The notes: generated by a model from the letters alone, not told the origin. Shown: positions 1 through 8,569, counted from the first letter of the stretch. The stretch: 64,000 bases of DNA from Paenibacillus sp. 32352 (GCF_002042965.1 NZ_MZNT01000009.1:295387-359386), one strand, 5' to 3'. Numbers and translations are program-made.

Positions 1-516
1 GCTTATAAGGACAAATTCGGCAAGGATATCGTGCTCGAAGGTACGGAAAACGCCGGCTACGAATTTATCAAGCGCTTCCTGAAAAATGACCCGGTCCTGA
101 TGAAATCAAGCGACGAGGTCGTGGAAGCCGTAGGCGCAACTAGCCAAGGCAAGCCGCCTATCGGGATCGGCGCCTCCAGCAAGCTGAGGGATGTCGTGGA
201 GAAGAACCTGAACATTGCCGCCACCTATGACGTGAAGCCCCGCATTTCCGTTGTCGGGCCGTCCTACTTGTATGTGGCCGATAAAGCGCCTAATGTCAAC
301 GCCGCCAAGCTGATGATTCGCTGGATGGCAGGGGAAGCCGACGGCAAGAGCGACGGGTTCAAGCCCTTCAATGTTATGGGCTCGTGGTCGACCCGAACCG
401 ATAACGGACGGACCGACCAGCTGCCGATCGATAAGCTCCATGTGTGGGATTACGACTCCGACTTTTTCTATAAAAATTATGTGAAGTTCAGGGAGTTTTG
501 GCTCAAAATGCAGTGA
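1..516 (+). CDS. Extracellular solute-binding protein (AfuA type), C-terminal part
   Basis: The frame is open from base 1 and stops with TGA at 514-516, so the start and N-terminal half lie outside the window. The visible 171 residues align along their whole length with the C-terminus of the next gene. Shared blocks include NAGYEF, KAP-NAAKL, RWMAGEADGK, a GSW-TR block and a tail of the form W-YDS-FYK. It is therefore a paralogue of the same periplasmic-binding-protein family, the lipoproteins that hand ligand to ABC permeases in AfuA/FbpA-type systems. It sits 30 bp upstream of its sister, with the transporter genes downstream. The ligand cannot be read from the fragment. Confidence 0.85.
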   Translation, partial: AYKDKFGKDIVLEGTENAGYEFIKRFLKNDPVLMKSSDEVVEAVGATSQGKPPIGIGASSKLRDVVEKNLNIAATYDVKPRISVVGPSYLYVADKAPNVNAAKLMIRWMAGEADGKSDGFKPFNVMGSWSTRTDNGRTDQLPIDKLHVWDYDSDFFYKNYVKFREFWLKMQ

Positions 517-546
517 GTAACTCATTTAGGAAAGCAGGGGAAATCC

Positions 547-1758
547 ATGAAAAAAGCGAGGACGACTTGCGCTCTGCTAGCAGCCTTCAGCATAGTAATC
601 GCAGCGTGCAGCACTTCAACCCCCAAAGCTTCAACAGATCCCGCAGCCAATAGAGGAGCAGCAGCCGCATCAGGACAGGGTAAATCGGAGTGGGCGGAGC
701 AGAACGGCTTGTACAAGACGGAAACGGTAGATGAGCTGTATGAGAAAGCGAAAAAAGAAGGCAAGGTGACGGTGTACTCCACTTCAGGGCGCATTAATGA
801 TGTAGAAAAGACGTTCGAGGCCAAGTACCCCGGCATTCAGGTCGAGGCGTTCGATCTGAAATCCAACGTCATCATGGATAAGGTCATTCGGGAGCAGGCT
901 GCAGGCATCTTTAATGCCGATCTGGTCTTGACCAAGGAAGTGGGCGGCGGCATCGAGGAGGAGCTGGTCAAGAAAGGCATGCTGTTCAAATACCTCCCGG
1001 ATGATATCGCAAAGCATATTTACGAGCCTTGGCGCAGCAAAGGAATCGCCTTCGTTCCCTACCTGGAATTCCGCACGCTGTTCTACAATACTGAGCAGAA
1101 TAAGACGCCTCCGGTGAACAACTGGTGGGATTTGACGACGCCGGAGTGGAAGAACCGGGTGCTGATGGTCGATCCGATGCAGTCACCGACTCAAATGGAT
1201 ATGTTTGTAGGGTTCGTCGTCAATTCAGATGAAATGGCCAAAGCGTACAAAGAAAAGTTCGGTACGGACATCGTCTTGAACGGGACGCCTAACGCCGGCT
1301 ACGAATTTTTGCAGCGCTTCTATAAAAATGTCATCCTCGTAAAATCAAGCGGCGACGGTCAAGATGCCGTAGGCAAAGCGGCGCCGAACAAGCCGGCTCC
1401 CGTGTTCATCGGGGTGTCGGGAGATATTCGCAAAATGGCCGACAAGGGCTTGAAGGCCGATATCATTTGGGATATGAAGCCGAGGCTGTCGGTCGTAGAC
1501 GAAGGCTTGCTGTTCGTAGGCAACAAGGCGCCTCATCCGAATGCGGCGAAGCTGCTGCTGCGCTGGATGGCCGGGGAAGCGGACGGCAAGGGAGAGGGAA
1601 CGGCGCCGTTCAACGAAGTCGGCTCCTGGATGACCCGCGACGATGTGAAGCATAAGAACAGCAAAAACATTAACGAGCTGAACGTATGGCAGTACGACAG
1701 CGAGAAGTTCTACAAGGTCTATCAGGACGTCGTCAATTTCTGGATTAAAAATCAGTAA
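547..1758 (+). CDS. Extracellular solute-binding lipoprotein (AfuA/FbpA-like)
   Basis: This 403-residue protein starts with a lipoprotein signal: a KKAR basic end, a hydrophobic core and a lipobox ending AAC with the anchoring cysteine near residue 21. A short Ala/Ser/Pro-rich linker follows. The mature part has the class of fold expected for an AfuA/FbpA-type ABC binding protein: an early VTVYSTSG strand, a YNT-Q segment and the WWDLTTPEWKNRV hinge block. A purine-rich RBS (AGGGGA) precedes the ATG. It is a tandem duplicate of the gene cut by the window start and lies upstream of a permease-ATPase pair. Binding of iron, or of a sugar phosphate as in AfuA, are both possible; the neighbouring phosphatases favour an organophosphate (inference). 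Confidence 0.88.
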   Translation: MKKARTTCALLAAFSIVIAACSTSTPKASTDPAANRGAAAASGQGKSEWAEQNGLYKTETVDELYEKAKKEGKVTVYSTSGRINDVEKTFEAKYPGIQVEAFDLKSNVIMDKVIREQAAGIFNADLVLTKEVGGGIEEELVKKGMLFKYLPDDIAKHIYEPWRSKGIAFVPYLEFRTLFYNTEQNKTPPVNNWWDLTTPEWKNRVLMVDPMQSPTQMDMFVGFVVNSDEMAKAYKEKFGTDIVLNGTPNAGYEFLQRFYKNVILVKSSGDGQDAVGKAAPNKPAPVFIGVSGDIRKMADKGLKADIIWDMKPRLSVVDEGLLFVGNKAPHPNAAKLLLRWMAGEADGKGEGTAPFNEVGSWMTRDDVKHKNSKNINELNVWQYDSEKFYKVYQDVVNFWIKNQ

Positions 1759-1787
1759 GTTCACACCATCGAAACGGAGTGTTGCCC

Positions 1788-2687
1788 ATGTTAGGTTTTT
1801 CGATTCAAAGCCCTGTATTTCTTGGAAAAGCAAGCAAGGACAGTCCCAACGATCTGATCGCCCATTATGACCGGGTGGAGCATTTGCTGGATGCGCTCAA
1901 GTCGAGCGGAGTCGGCTCTATCGAAATCCGGATTCTCCCGCGGGGAGCGGACGAGTGGGCCTATCGCGATCTGATCCAGACGATATGGGATATCGGGCTT
2001 CAGGTGACGATTCACGGACACGTAGCGGGGGAGCATCCAGGCTCCCGGTTCGCGGAAATTTATCCTTCGATGAGCTATGTGCTGAAGCATTTTCACAAGT
2101 ATCAGGACAGCCTGACGATGGCGCTGCACGCCTTCGATGCCAAGACGGGCTCGGAGGAGGAGCTTCACCGCCAAACGGTTGAGCTGCTGCGCGATTGGGT
2201 CGGCATGATTGACGCCGAGCAGCTTCCGCTTCGCATCGGCATTGAGAATAACCGCAAAAAATCGAGCAAGGTTGACCCCGGCGATTCAATCGAGGGTGTC
2301 CTCCGAATCGTGAACGAGGTGAACAGCCCTCATGTCGGCATTACATGGGATATGGGCCATTTCTACTCGAATCTGCTGGATGTCCGCGGCTTGAAGGAGC
2401 TGCCGGAGGAGCCGCTGCTGGACCTGCCTCCCGCGGAATTCCTACAAAAGGCTATCCATACGCATATTCACGGCATGGGAGCTACAGGGACCCATAATCC
2501 TCTGACACGCAGGAACAGCCTTCCTCTGGAGCATTATGTATCCGCCCTTCAGCAAGCGGGGTATCAAGGGATTTATAACCTGGAGCTCACGATGAACAAA
2601 TTCGATCAAGACCAGTCGCTGTGCGCGCATGTCCTTGATTCGGTCAGACGACTGCAGGCGGCAGCATTACTCGAATCGACAACATAA
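1788..2687 (+). CDS. Sugar phosphate isomerase/epimerase, TIM-barrel (AP endonuclease 2 family)
   Basis: The 299-residue product has the pattern of xylose-isomerase-like TIM barrels: an early SIEIR strand, IHGH near residue 75, a GIENN strand near 150 carrying a metal-ligand glutamate, ITWDMGH with Asp and His ligands, an HTHIHGM strand, and a late LELTM strand with the last glutamate. Such enzymes isomerise or epimerise sugars or cleave related substrates with a divalent metal. The start is placed at ATG 1788 because GGAG at 1776-1779 is correctly spaced for it; an in-frame GTG at 1779 overlaps that RBS. The gene lies between the binding proteins and the permease, which suggests that it works on the imported ligand. 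Confidence 0.85.
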   Translation: MLGFSIQSPVFLGKASKDSPNDLIAHYDRVEHLLDALKSSGVGSIEIRILPRGADEWAYRDLIQTIWDIGLQVTIHGHVAGEHPGSRFAEIYPSMSYVLKHFHKYQDSLTMALHAFDAKTGSEEELHRQTVELLRDWVGMIDAEQLPLRIGIENNRKKSSKVDPGDSIEGVLRIVNEVNSPHVGITWDMGHFYSNLLDVRGLKELPEEPLLDLPPAEFLQKAIHTHIHGMGATGTHNPLTRRNSLPLEHYVSALQQAGYQGIYNLELTMNKFDQDQSLCAHVLDSVRRLQAAALLESTT

Positions 2688-2713
2688 CAGCCATGGACTG
2701 TAAAGGGGTGTAA

Positions 2714-4555
2714 GTGGTGAACAATATCGAATATTCAGGCACGTCGGCTCCCAAGTACTCGATGACCCGCGCCGTCAATCTGGTAAAAGGCTTTTTCACG
2801 AATCCGTTATATTTGATCAGTACCATCGCCATTCTGTTTCTTGGCTACACTATTGTCATTCCCATGTGGGAAATTGTATCGCACACCTTTACATGGCATC
2901 CCGAGGACATTCGATCGAATCCGGGAGCCGTGCCGGGTGAACTGACGCTGAATCACTGGCTTCACGTGCTGTACAGCGATATCAGTCAATCGATCTTTTA
3001 CAAGCCGTTATTGAACTCCTTCAATATCGCCGTATTCGTCTCGATCTTCTCGATGATCATCGGTGGCGGCCTGGCGTGGCTAGTAACCCGGACGGATCTT
3101 CCGTACAAAAAGGCCTGGGCGTTCCTGGCCATTATTCCTTACATGCTGCCGTCCTGGATCAAGTCGTTCGCCTGGCTGATCGTGTTCAAGAATGACCGGG
3201 TCGGCGGGACGCAGGGGATGCTCCAGTACGTCTTCGGCATCAACCCTCCGGATTGGATATCGTATGGCTTTCTGCCGATCTCCATCGTGCTCGTTGCCCA
3301 CTACTACACGTTCTTTTATCTGCTTATCGCGGTATCGCTCAGCTCGATCAACAGCAGCCTGGAGGAGACCGCCGATATATTGGGAGCAAGCCGGTTTACG
3401 ATTCTCAGAAAAATTACGTTTCCGCTGGTGCTTCCGGCTATTTTGTCCGCATTGATTCTAACGTTCTCCAAAAGTATGGGCACGTTCGGTGCGGCTGCAT
3501 TTCTTGGTCTTCCGGTCAAATACTACACGATCGCTACGATGCTTTACGGCAGCATGAAGAACCGGATGATCTCCGACGCATACGTCTTGAGCTTGATCCT
3601 GATCATCATCTCGTCGTTGACTATCTATTTCAACCAGAGGGCTATCGGCAAGCGCAAAAGCTACGCGACGATCGGGGGCAAGGATTCGAGGAAAAATCTG
3701 AATCCGCTCGGTCGCTGGAAAATTCCGGCCGTCGCCGCCGTCTTCCTGTTCATGTTCTCTGCGGGCATCTTCCCGCTGCTGCTTCTCTTATGGCAGACCT
3801 TCATGCTGCAGGACGGAAATTACAGTCTCAGCAACCTGACCACACACTATTGGTTCGGGGATTCGGACTTCTCCATCGCCTCCGGCGAGGTCGGAATTTT
3901 GAAGAGCGACACGATCTGGCTGGGCTTAAAAAATTCTTTACAAATCGCATTGCTGGCAGCATCAATCGCGGCTATAATGGGTTTAATATTCGGATATGTC
4001 ATCTCCAAAGGGAGGAAATCTCTTTCCGGAAAATTGGTAGAGCAGCTGTCCTTTATGCCTTACCTGATTCCAGGCATATCCTTCGCCGCCATTTATTTAT
4101 CCATGTTCGCACAGCCGCACTTACTGCTTCCTGCCTTGTACGGAACCTTATCTATCGTCATTTTGATTACCATCGTCAAAGAGCTGCCGTTTGCAACCCG
4201 GTCGGGTACGAGCACTATGCTGCAGATCAGCGGCGAGCTGGAGGAAGCGGCCAAGCTGCACGGAGCCTCCTGGTTCCGGCGATTCTTCAATATCATGATG
4301 CCGCTGAGCCGCAAAGGCCTTATAAGCGCTTTCCTGCTCCTGTTTATCAGCGCCATGAAGGAGCTGGATCTGATCATCCTGCTCGTGACGCCGAAGACGA
4401 GTACCTTGACGACACTGACGTTCCGTTACGCGGAAAAGGGGTACCAGCAGTTTGCAGATGCCATCGTTATCATTATTATCGCAATTATATTGATTACGAA
4501 TTTTGTTGCGACGAAATACGGCAAAGCCGATCTTTCGAAGGGCATAGGAGGATAA
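2714..4555 (+). CDS. ABC transporter permease, fused double-domain (FbpB/AfuB-like)
   Basis: At 613 residues with about twelve hydrophobic segments, this is two permease domains in one chain, as in FbpB and AfuB. An EAA-type coupling loop occurs twice: around residue 215 (LEETADILGAS, then a proline) and around residue 505 (LEEAAKLHGAS, then a proline). These loops dock on the ATPase. A central hydrophilic linker near residues 310-335 separates the halves. Two GTG codons (2714 and 2717) compete as start, with AAAGGGG just upstream; the first is used here. It is followed after one base by the ATPase gene, so the two are translationally linked. Confidence 0.93.
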   Translation: MVNNIEYSGTSAPKYSMTRAVNLVKGFFTNPLYLISTIAILFLGYTIVIPMWEIVSHTFTWHPEDIRSNPGAVPGELTLNHWLHVLYSDISQSIFYKPLLNSFNIAVFVSIFSMIIGGGLAWLVTRTDLPYKKAWAFLAIIPYMLPSWIKSFAWLIVFKNDRVGGTQGMLQYVFGINPPDWISYGFLPISIVLVAHYYTFFYLLIAVSLSSINSSLEETADILGASRFTILRKITFPLVLPAILSALILTFSKSMGTFGAAAFLGLPVKYYTIATMLYGSMKNRMISDAYVLSLILIIISSLTIYFNQRAIGKRKSYATIGGKDSRKNLNPLGRWKIPAVAAVFLFMFSAGIFPLLLLLWQTFMLQDGNYSLSNLTTHYWFGDSDFSIASGEVGILKSDTIWLGLKNSLQIALLAASIAAIMGLIFGYVISKGRKSLSGKLVEQLSFMPYLIPGISFAAIYLSMFAQPHLLLPALYGTLSIVILITIVKELPFATRSGTSTMLQISGELEEAAKLHGASWFRRFFNIMMPLSRKGLISAFLLLFISAMKELDLIILLVTPKTSTLTTLTFRYAEKGYQQFADAIVIIIIAIILITNFVATKYGKADLSKGIGG

Positions 4556-4556
4556 T

Positions 4557-5696
4557 ATGAGCGGAATCCAACTGAGCAAGATTAATAAATACTTCGACAA
4601 CAATCATATACTGAAGGATCTGGATTTGTTTATCGAGGACGGCGATTTCATGACGCTGCTCGGGCCTTCCGGCTGCGGCAAGACGACGACCCTCCGCGTC
4701 ATTACCGGATTGGAGAATCCGGAGGGCGGGATCCTAACGATCAACGGCAAGGAAATGGTCAACGGAGCCAAGGGCTATTATGCGCCCCCCTCCAAACGCG
4801 GCTTGAATCTTGTATTCCAAAGCTATGCTTTGTGGCCGCATATGACGGTCTTCGATAATGTGGCCTTCGGCCTCAGCATTAACAAAACGCCGAAAGCAGA
4901 CATTCGCGGCAAGGTGGAAAGCGCGCTGGAGAAGATGCGGATCATCCAGTACAAGGACCGGTATCCGTCCGAGCTGTCCGGCGGTCAGCAGCAGCGGGTC
5001 GCCATTGCAAGGGCGATTGTGACCGAGCCGAGAATTTTGCTTCTCGATGAGCCTCTCTCCAATTTGGACGCGAAGCTGCGTCTCGAAATGAGAGCAGAGC
5101 TGAAACGGCTGCACCGCGAGTTGAAGACGACGATTATTTACGTGACTCACGATCAGGTAGAGGCATTGACCATGTCGACCAAGATCGCCATCTTTTTCGA
5201 GGGCAATCTCGTGCAGGTCGACACGCCAAGGAATATTTATCGTCATCCGGTCGATTTGCGGGTCGCGGATTTTATCGGCAATCCCAAGATCAATTTCATT
5301 GATGCCGACGCATCGTATCATAACGGCAATTTGATGGCGGATTCGGAGCTCGGCACCATGGTGATCCCCGGCGTTCAGCCTGTCTCGGGCAAGGCCGTAC
5401 TGGCCGTATATCCTGAGGACATCCGCATATCGCCGGACAAAACCGATGGCGCGTTTCCTTTAAGCATCTATTCGGTCATGCCGGCCGGCTCGGAGACGCT
5501 GATTCAGCTGACGACCCGCGGAGACAATCTCCTGCTGGCGAAGGTGATCGGCGAGCTGGACTATCCCGTCGGCAAGACGGTGTGGGTAACCATCCCGCAG
5601 GAGAAGGTCAACGTGTACGACAAGGAGACGGGAAGACTGATTCCCCGAGCAAGCGATGCTGTGCCGAACAATGAACTGAAGCGTAATATTATTTAG
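4557..5696 (+). CDS. ABC transporter ATP-binding protein (FbpC/AfuC-like)
   Basis: This 379-residue ATPase shows Walker A GPSGCGKT at residues 36-43, the Q-loop in VFQSYALWPHMTV, the signature LSGGQQQR near 140, Walker B ILLLDEP near 160 followed by the D-loop SNLDAKLR, and the switch histidine in VTHDQVEAL. A C-terminal extension of about 130 residues has the TOBE-like regulatory domain of the CUT1/FbpC branch. An AGGAGG RBS lies over the end of the permease gene and only one base separates the two reading frames. It powers the permease encoded just upstream. Confidence 0.94.
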   Translation: MSGIQLSKINKYFDNNHILKDLDLFIEDGDFMTLLGPSGCGKTTTLRVITGLENPEGGILTINGKEMVNGAKGYYAPPSKRGLNLVFQSYALWPHMTVFDNVAFGLSINKTPKADIRGKVESALEKMRIIQYKDRYPSELSGGQQQRVAIARAIVTEPRILLLDEPLSNLDAKLRLEMRAELKRLHRELKTTIIYVTHDQVEALTMSTKIAIFFEGNLVQVDTPRNIYRHPVDLRVADFIGNPKINFIDADASYHNGNLMADSELGTMVIPGVQPVSGKAVLAVYPEDIRISPDKTDGAFPLSIYSVMPAGSETLIQLTTRGDNLLLAKVIGELDYPVGKTVWVTIPQEKVNVYDKETGRLIPRASDAVPNNELKRNII

Positions 5697-5731
5697 AGAA
5701 ACATAAATTACAGGGCTGGGAGAGAAAGACA

Positions 5732-6502
5732 TTGACAATGGTAAGCGGAAGCGTATGGGAAATTACCCATTGGGAGCTGGTGCTCCGGATGATATTAGCC
5801 GTTGTATTGGGCGGTCTGATCGGAATAGAGAGGGAATACAGCAATCATGCAGCAGGGTTTCGTACCCATATTCTGGTTTGTGTCGGATCAGCGACGATCA
5901 TGCTGCTGTCCATCTACGGCTTTTCCCAGTTTGTCAATGAAACGAATGTTCGTACGGACCCTGCCCGTCTGGCGGCACAGGTCATCAGCGGCATCGGCTT
6001 CCTGGGAGCAGGCGCTATTCTGCGCAACGGCAACATGATCAAGGGCTTGACGACAGCCGCTTCGGTATGGGTTGTGGCGGCCATCGGCCTGAGCGTGGGA
6101 GCGGGCTTCTACACAGGCGCATTCTTCTGTACCTTTCTCGTGCTGATCAGCTTGTTCTTGCTGAACAAATGGGAGAAGCATCTGATGAGAAACCGCAGAT
6201 ACCACGAGGTCGAGATCCAGATCATCGATAAGCCGGGGACGCTGGGCCGCATAGCCTCTATCTTCGGAGATCATGATGTGCAGATTGCCAACTTGAAAAT
6301 GATGCCCGACGAGCATACGTCCAGCGACAGCTCCGCTTCGCCGCCCATGAACCTGCATTTTAGCCTGAAAATGAAAAAGCAGGAGCAGCTCGTCTCCGCT
6401 ATGGAGCAGATTGCTGCTATGGACGTTGTTATTTCTTTGGAATCCCAGCTGCTTCAAGGCCTGAAAACGAATGGAAGTAAAGAAAATTCGCTTTCCATAT
6501 AA
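5732..6502 (+). CDS. MgtC/SapB family membrane protein
   Basis: The 256-residue protein has the MgtC core: about four to five membrane segments in the first 150 residues with the family patterns GGLIGIEREY and FRTHILVCVG, then GIGFLGAGAI and KGLTTAASVW. A cytoplasmic ACT-like domain of about 80 residues follows (IDKPGTLGRIASIFGDHDVQI). MgtC proteins influence phosphate and magnesium homeostasis and membrane ATPases in other bacteria. A TTG at 5732 is used because GGGAG at 5718-5722 is well spaced for it; the ATG at 5738 is an alternative. It follows the ATPase gene by 35 bp and precedes two phosphatases, so it probably belongs to the same transcript. Confidence 0.88.
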   Translation: MTMVSGSVWEITHWELVLRMILAVVLGGLIGIEREYSNHAAGFRTHILVCVGSATIMLLSIYGFSQFVNETNVRTDPARLAAQVISGIGFLGAGAILRNGNMIKGLTTAASVWVVAAIGLSVGAGFYTGAFFCTFLVLISLFLLNKWEKHLMRNRRYHEVEIQIIDKPGTLGRIASIFGDHDVQIANLKMMPDEHTSSDSSASPPMNLHFSLKMKKQEQLVSAMEQIAAMDVVISLESQLLQGLKTNGSKENSLSI

Positions 6503-6525
6503 AACAGACAGGGTGGCTGGAACAT

Positions 6526-7341
6526 GTGAAAAAAATACTACTCATTTCCGATTTGGACGGAACCTTATTGAATCAAACGCATCAAATCAGTCCCGAGAAT
6601 GAAAATGCCATCAGGCGGTTTAAGGAAATGGGCGGTCTGTTTACTTTAGCGACCGGACGGATGGAGGCTGCAGTAGAGCCCTTCATACAAAAGCTTGGTA
6701 TCGACGTGCCCGTCATCCTATATAATGGAGCCAAGATTGTGGATCCGGTAACCAAAAAGGTGCTGTATGAAAAGCAGCTGACCATTCCACTTTCGTTATG
6801 GTCCCGATTCATGGCTTCCCTCACGGAGGCCGACGATATGGCGCTGCTAGTGTACCGGGACGGCCAAGTGTACGCACCGGTACGCAATGCGGTACTGGAA
6901 AAGCACGAGAAGAAGGACGGGGTCGTATGTCTGCCCTTCACTGACGACCTCATAGCCGGTCCCGTCACCAAGGTGATGATCATCAGCGACTCGGTCCAGC
7001 AGGCCAATGAGCTGGAGCAAGCCGTTCTGAACAGCGGTTTGCCCTGCGAGATGGTCTATTCGGAATCCAATTATTTGGAAATTTTGCCGCAGCATGCGAC
7101 CAAAGGAACCGCTCTGGAAGAGCTGGTCAGGATACTGCAAATCGACCAGCCGTACACCATAGCGGTAGGTGACAACCTGAATGATCTGGCGATGATCCGG
7201 CAGGCCGATCTCGGCTATGCGGTTGAAAATGCCCACCCTCAATTGGCCGCCGCCGCTGATGCGGTGACCGTGCATCATGAACGGCATGCCATTGCCGCCA
7301 TCATTGGAGATTATATCGAAAAGAGGAGAGAGCTGGCATGA
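6526..7341 (+). CDS. Cof-type HAD-superfamily hydrolase (sugar-phosphate phosphatase-like)
   Basis: This 271-residue protein has HAD motif I DLDGTLL with the nucleophile Asp9 and acid/base Asp11, motif II in TLATGR, and motif III/IV with a lysine (TKGTALEEL) followed by GDNLNDLAMI near residue 215. The long C2B cap between motifs II and III places it with Cof/YidA-type phosphatases, which remove phosphate from sugar phosphates and related small molecules. The start is GTG 6526, because the ATG two bases before is in another frame and stops at once. Its stop overlaps the next start by 4 bp (ATGA), so the two phosphatases are translationally coupled. Confidence 0.9.
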   Translation: MKKILLISDLDGTLLNQTHQISPENENAIRRFKEMGGLFTLATGRMEAAVEPFIQKLGIDVPVILYNGAKIVDPVTKKVLYEKQLTIPLSLWSRFMASLTEADDMALLVYRDGQVYAPVRNAVLEKHEKKDGVVCLPFTDDLIAGPVTKVMIISDSVQQANELEQAVLNSGLPCEMVYSESNYLEILPQHATKGTALEELVRILQIDQPYTIAVGDNLNDLAMIRQADLGYAVENAHPQLAAAADAVTVHHERHAIAAIIGDYIEKRRELA

Positions 7342-8147
7342 GCTATGTGGAAACGGCAGGCAGAATAGCGAGAGAAGCGGGACGAATGATCCACTCCCGA
7401 ATGGATACGGACTTCTCTACCGAGCAGAAGAGCTCCGTCTTCGATGTCGTCACGGAAGTGGATAAAGCCTCGGAGCAGCTCATAAGGCAGCGCTTGAAGG
7501 AAGCTTACCCGGAGCACGGTTTCCTTGGAGAGGAGGAATCGTTCGCTCATGCGGGAGAGCTGGAAGAGCGGTTGGAGCAGGCCAAGAAGGAGCCCTTCGT
7601 CTGGATCGTCGATCCAATTGATGGAACGAATAATTACGTGCAGGGCATCCCGGGCTTTACGGTTTCCATAGCGTTGGCTTGTTACGGTGAGCTTAGAGCC
7701 GGAGTCATTTACGATCCGTGCCGGGACGAAATCTTCTGGGCGGAGAAGGGAAAAGGCGCCTTTAGGAACGGCAGCCCAATAACGGTCTCGAATGCGGCAG
7801 AACTGGCGCAAACGGTAGTAGGGACCGGTTTCCCGTCCAAGGCGGCAAACCGGCAAGCGGTGATGACAAGCCTTCAGGAGATAGCCCCTCAATGCCGCTC
7901 CATCCGGTCGCTGGGCTCTGCAGCCCTGCATCTGGCGTATGTGGCTTCCGGCAAGCTGGGCGCGTTCTGGGAATACGGACTTAACGCGTGGGACGTTGCG
8001 GCAGGGGTGCTTATTATAGAAGAAGCCGGTGGAAGAGTCACGGATACTCTGGGGAATCCGTATCAATTGAGCGTGAAGCATATTGTCGGAAGCAACGGCA
8101 GCGTTCACGATGCGCTGTTAAAGCCGATGATTCCGCTGGGAATATAG
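7338..8147 (+). CDS. Inositol monophosphatase family phosphatase
   Basis: The 269-residue product carries the three signatures of the lithium-sensitive Mg-dependent phosphomonoesterase family: GEEESF with the metal-binding glutamates near residue 70, DPIDGTNNY near residue 93, and the C-terminal NAWDVAAGVLIIEEAGG. Members act on inositol monophosphates, fructose-1,6-bisphosphate, 3'-phosphoadenosine phosphates or histidinol phosphate; the residues seen do not decide among these. It overlaps the HAD phosphatase gene by 4 bp and is followed directly by a strong terminator, so it closes the transcript that begins with the transporter genes. Confidence 0.92.
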   Translation: MSYVETAGRIAREAGRMIHSRMDTDFSTEQKSSVFDVVTEVDKASEQLIRQRLKEAYPEHGFLGEEESFAHAGELEERLEQAKKEPFVWIVDPIDGTNNYVQGIPGFTVSIALACYGELRAGVIYDPCRDEIFWAEKGKGAFRNGSPITVSNAAELAQTVVGTGFPSKAANRQAVMTSLQEIAPQCRSIRSLGSAALHLAYVASGKLGAFWEYGLNAWDVAAGVLIIEEAGGRVTDTLGNPYQLSVKHIVGSNGSVHDALLKPMIPLGI

Positions 8148-8155
8148 CAAATGGG

Positions 8156-8183
8156 CCGGCCTGCTGGGAGCAGGCCGGTTTTT
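8156..8183 (+). terminator. Rho-independent terminator
   Basis: A perfect 10-bp stem (8156-8165 pairs with 8169-8178) with a GGG loop is followed by five T. It starts 8 bp after the phosphatase stop codon. Confidence 0.93.
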
Positions 8184-8220
8184 ATAAATTTCGGGGCTCC
8201 CCGCAAAGTGGGGATGGAGT

Positions 8221-8427
8221 TTGTTGAAAAACCTGAAAATCTGAAAAATTTGCTTTGGTACCCCGGTGGGGTATCCCCTTCCGGTCACTGTTGTTCTCGG
8301 AAAATATGGATTATATTCGTTCCACAGCGGGTATTTTCCGAGAACAAAGGCGAACGCTCTCGCTCCTCCAAGGGATACCCCACCTATTACCTTTCGCATT
8401 TTTCTTTATGAACAGGCTTTTCAACAA
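8221..8427. mobile_element. Long imperfect palindrome, MITE-like or structured element
   Basis: Arms of about 85-95 bases pair across the element in blocks. TTGTTGAAAA 8221-8230 pairs with 8418-8427, CCTG 8232-8235 with 8413-8416, a 13-bp block 8265-8277 with 8372-8384, and a 16-bp block 8291-8306 with 8332-8347. AACCTGAA occurs on both sides, near 8230 and near 8426, and could be a target duplication, although it partly overlaps the left arm. No transposase is encoded. The long reading frames here mirror each other on the two strands and are not genes. Confidence 0.5.
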
Positions 8428-8432
8428 CCTGA

Positions 8433-8457
8433 AGCCCCAATTTGTGGGGCTATTTTT
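8433..8457 (+). terminator. Terminator-like hairpin at the end of the repeat
   Basis: AGCCCCA 8433-8439 pairs with TGGGGCT 8445-8451 and is followed by ATTTTTG. Confidence 0.65.
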
Positions 8458-8483
8458 GTATTTATGTAGTAAGCCGCCGCTTG

Positions 8484-8512
8484 TTGCCAAATTTTATACT
8501 TTCATGTATCTT
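8484..8512 (+). promoter_or_regulatory. Possible sigma-A promoter of the pectate lyase gene
   Basis: TTGCCA at 8484-8489 and TATCTT at 8507-8512 are separated by 17 bases. A TATACT lies just after. This would give a leader of about 150 bases before the TTG start at 8673. Confidence 0.4.
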
Positions 8513-8569
8513 ATACTATATTAATTATTTCCAAATTCCCCATCAAGAGGAATACAGCACAGAGAATAT

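Larger units (their letters stand above)
8184..8457 (+). repeat. Dispersed repeat (copy 1) interrupted by a long inverted-repeat element
   Basis: The left end (AAATTTCGGGGCTCC) and right end (a GAAGCCCC/TGGGGCT hairpin and T-run) match the ends of two other copies at 23811-23887 and 59174-59243. In those copies only about 35 bases lie between the ends. Here they are separated by a roughly 210-bp imperfect palindrome at 8221-8427. This suggests an inserted MITE-like element, or a hairpin-rich version of the same repeat. Confidence 0.6.

Noticed and set aside
3253..4560. 435-codon frame within the permease gene
   Set aside because: It lies in another frame of the double permease, is rich in Arg and His as shadow frames are, and lacks an RBS.
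8118..8524. Several mutually mirrored reading frames of 67-93 codons on both strands
   Set aside because: They are products of the long palindrome; their translations mirror one another across strands and none has an RBS.
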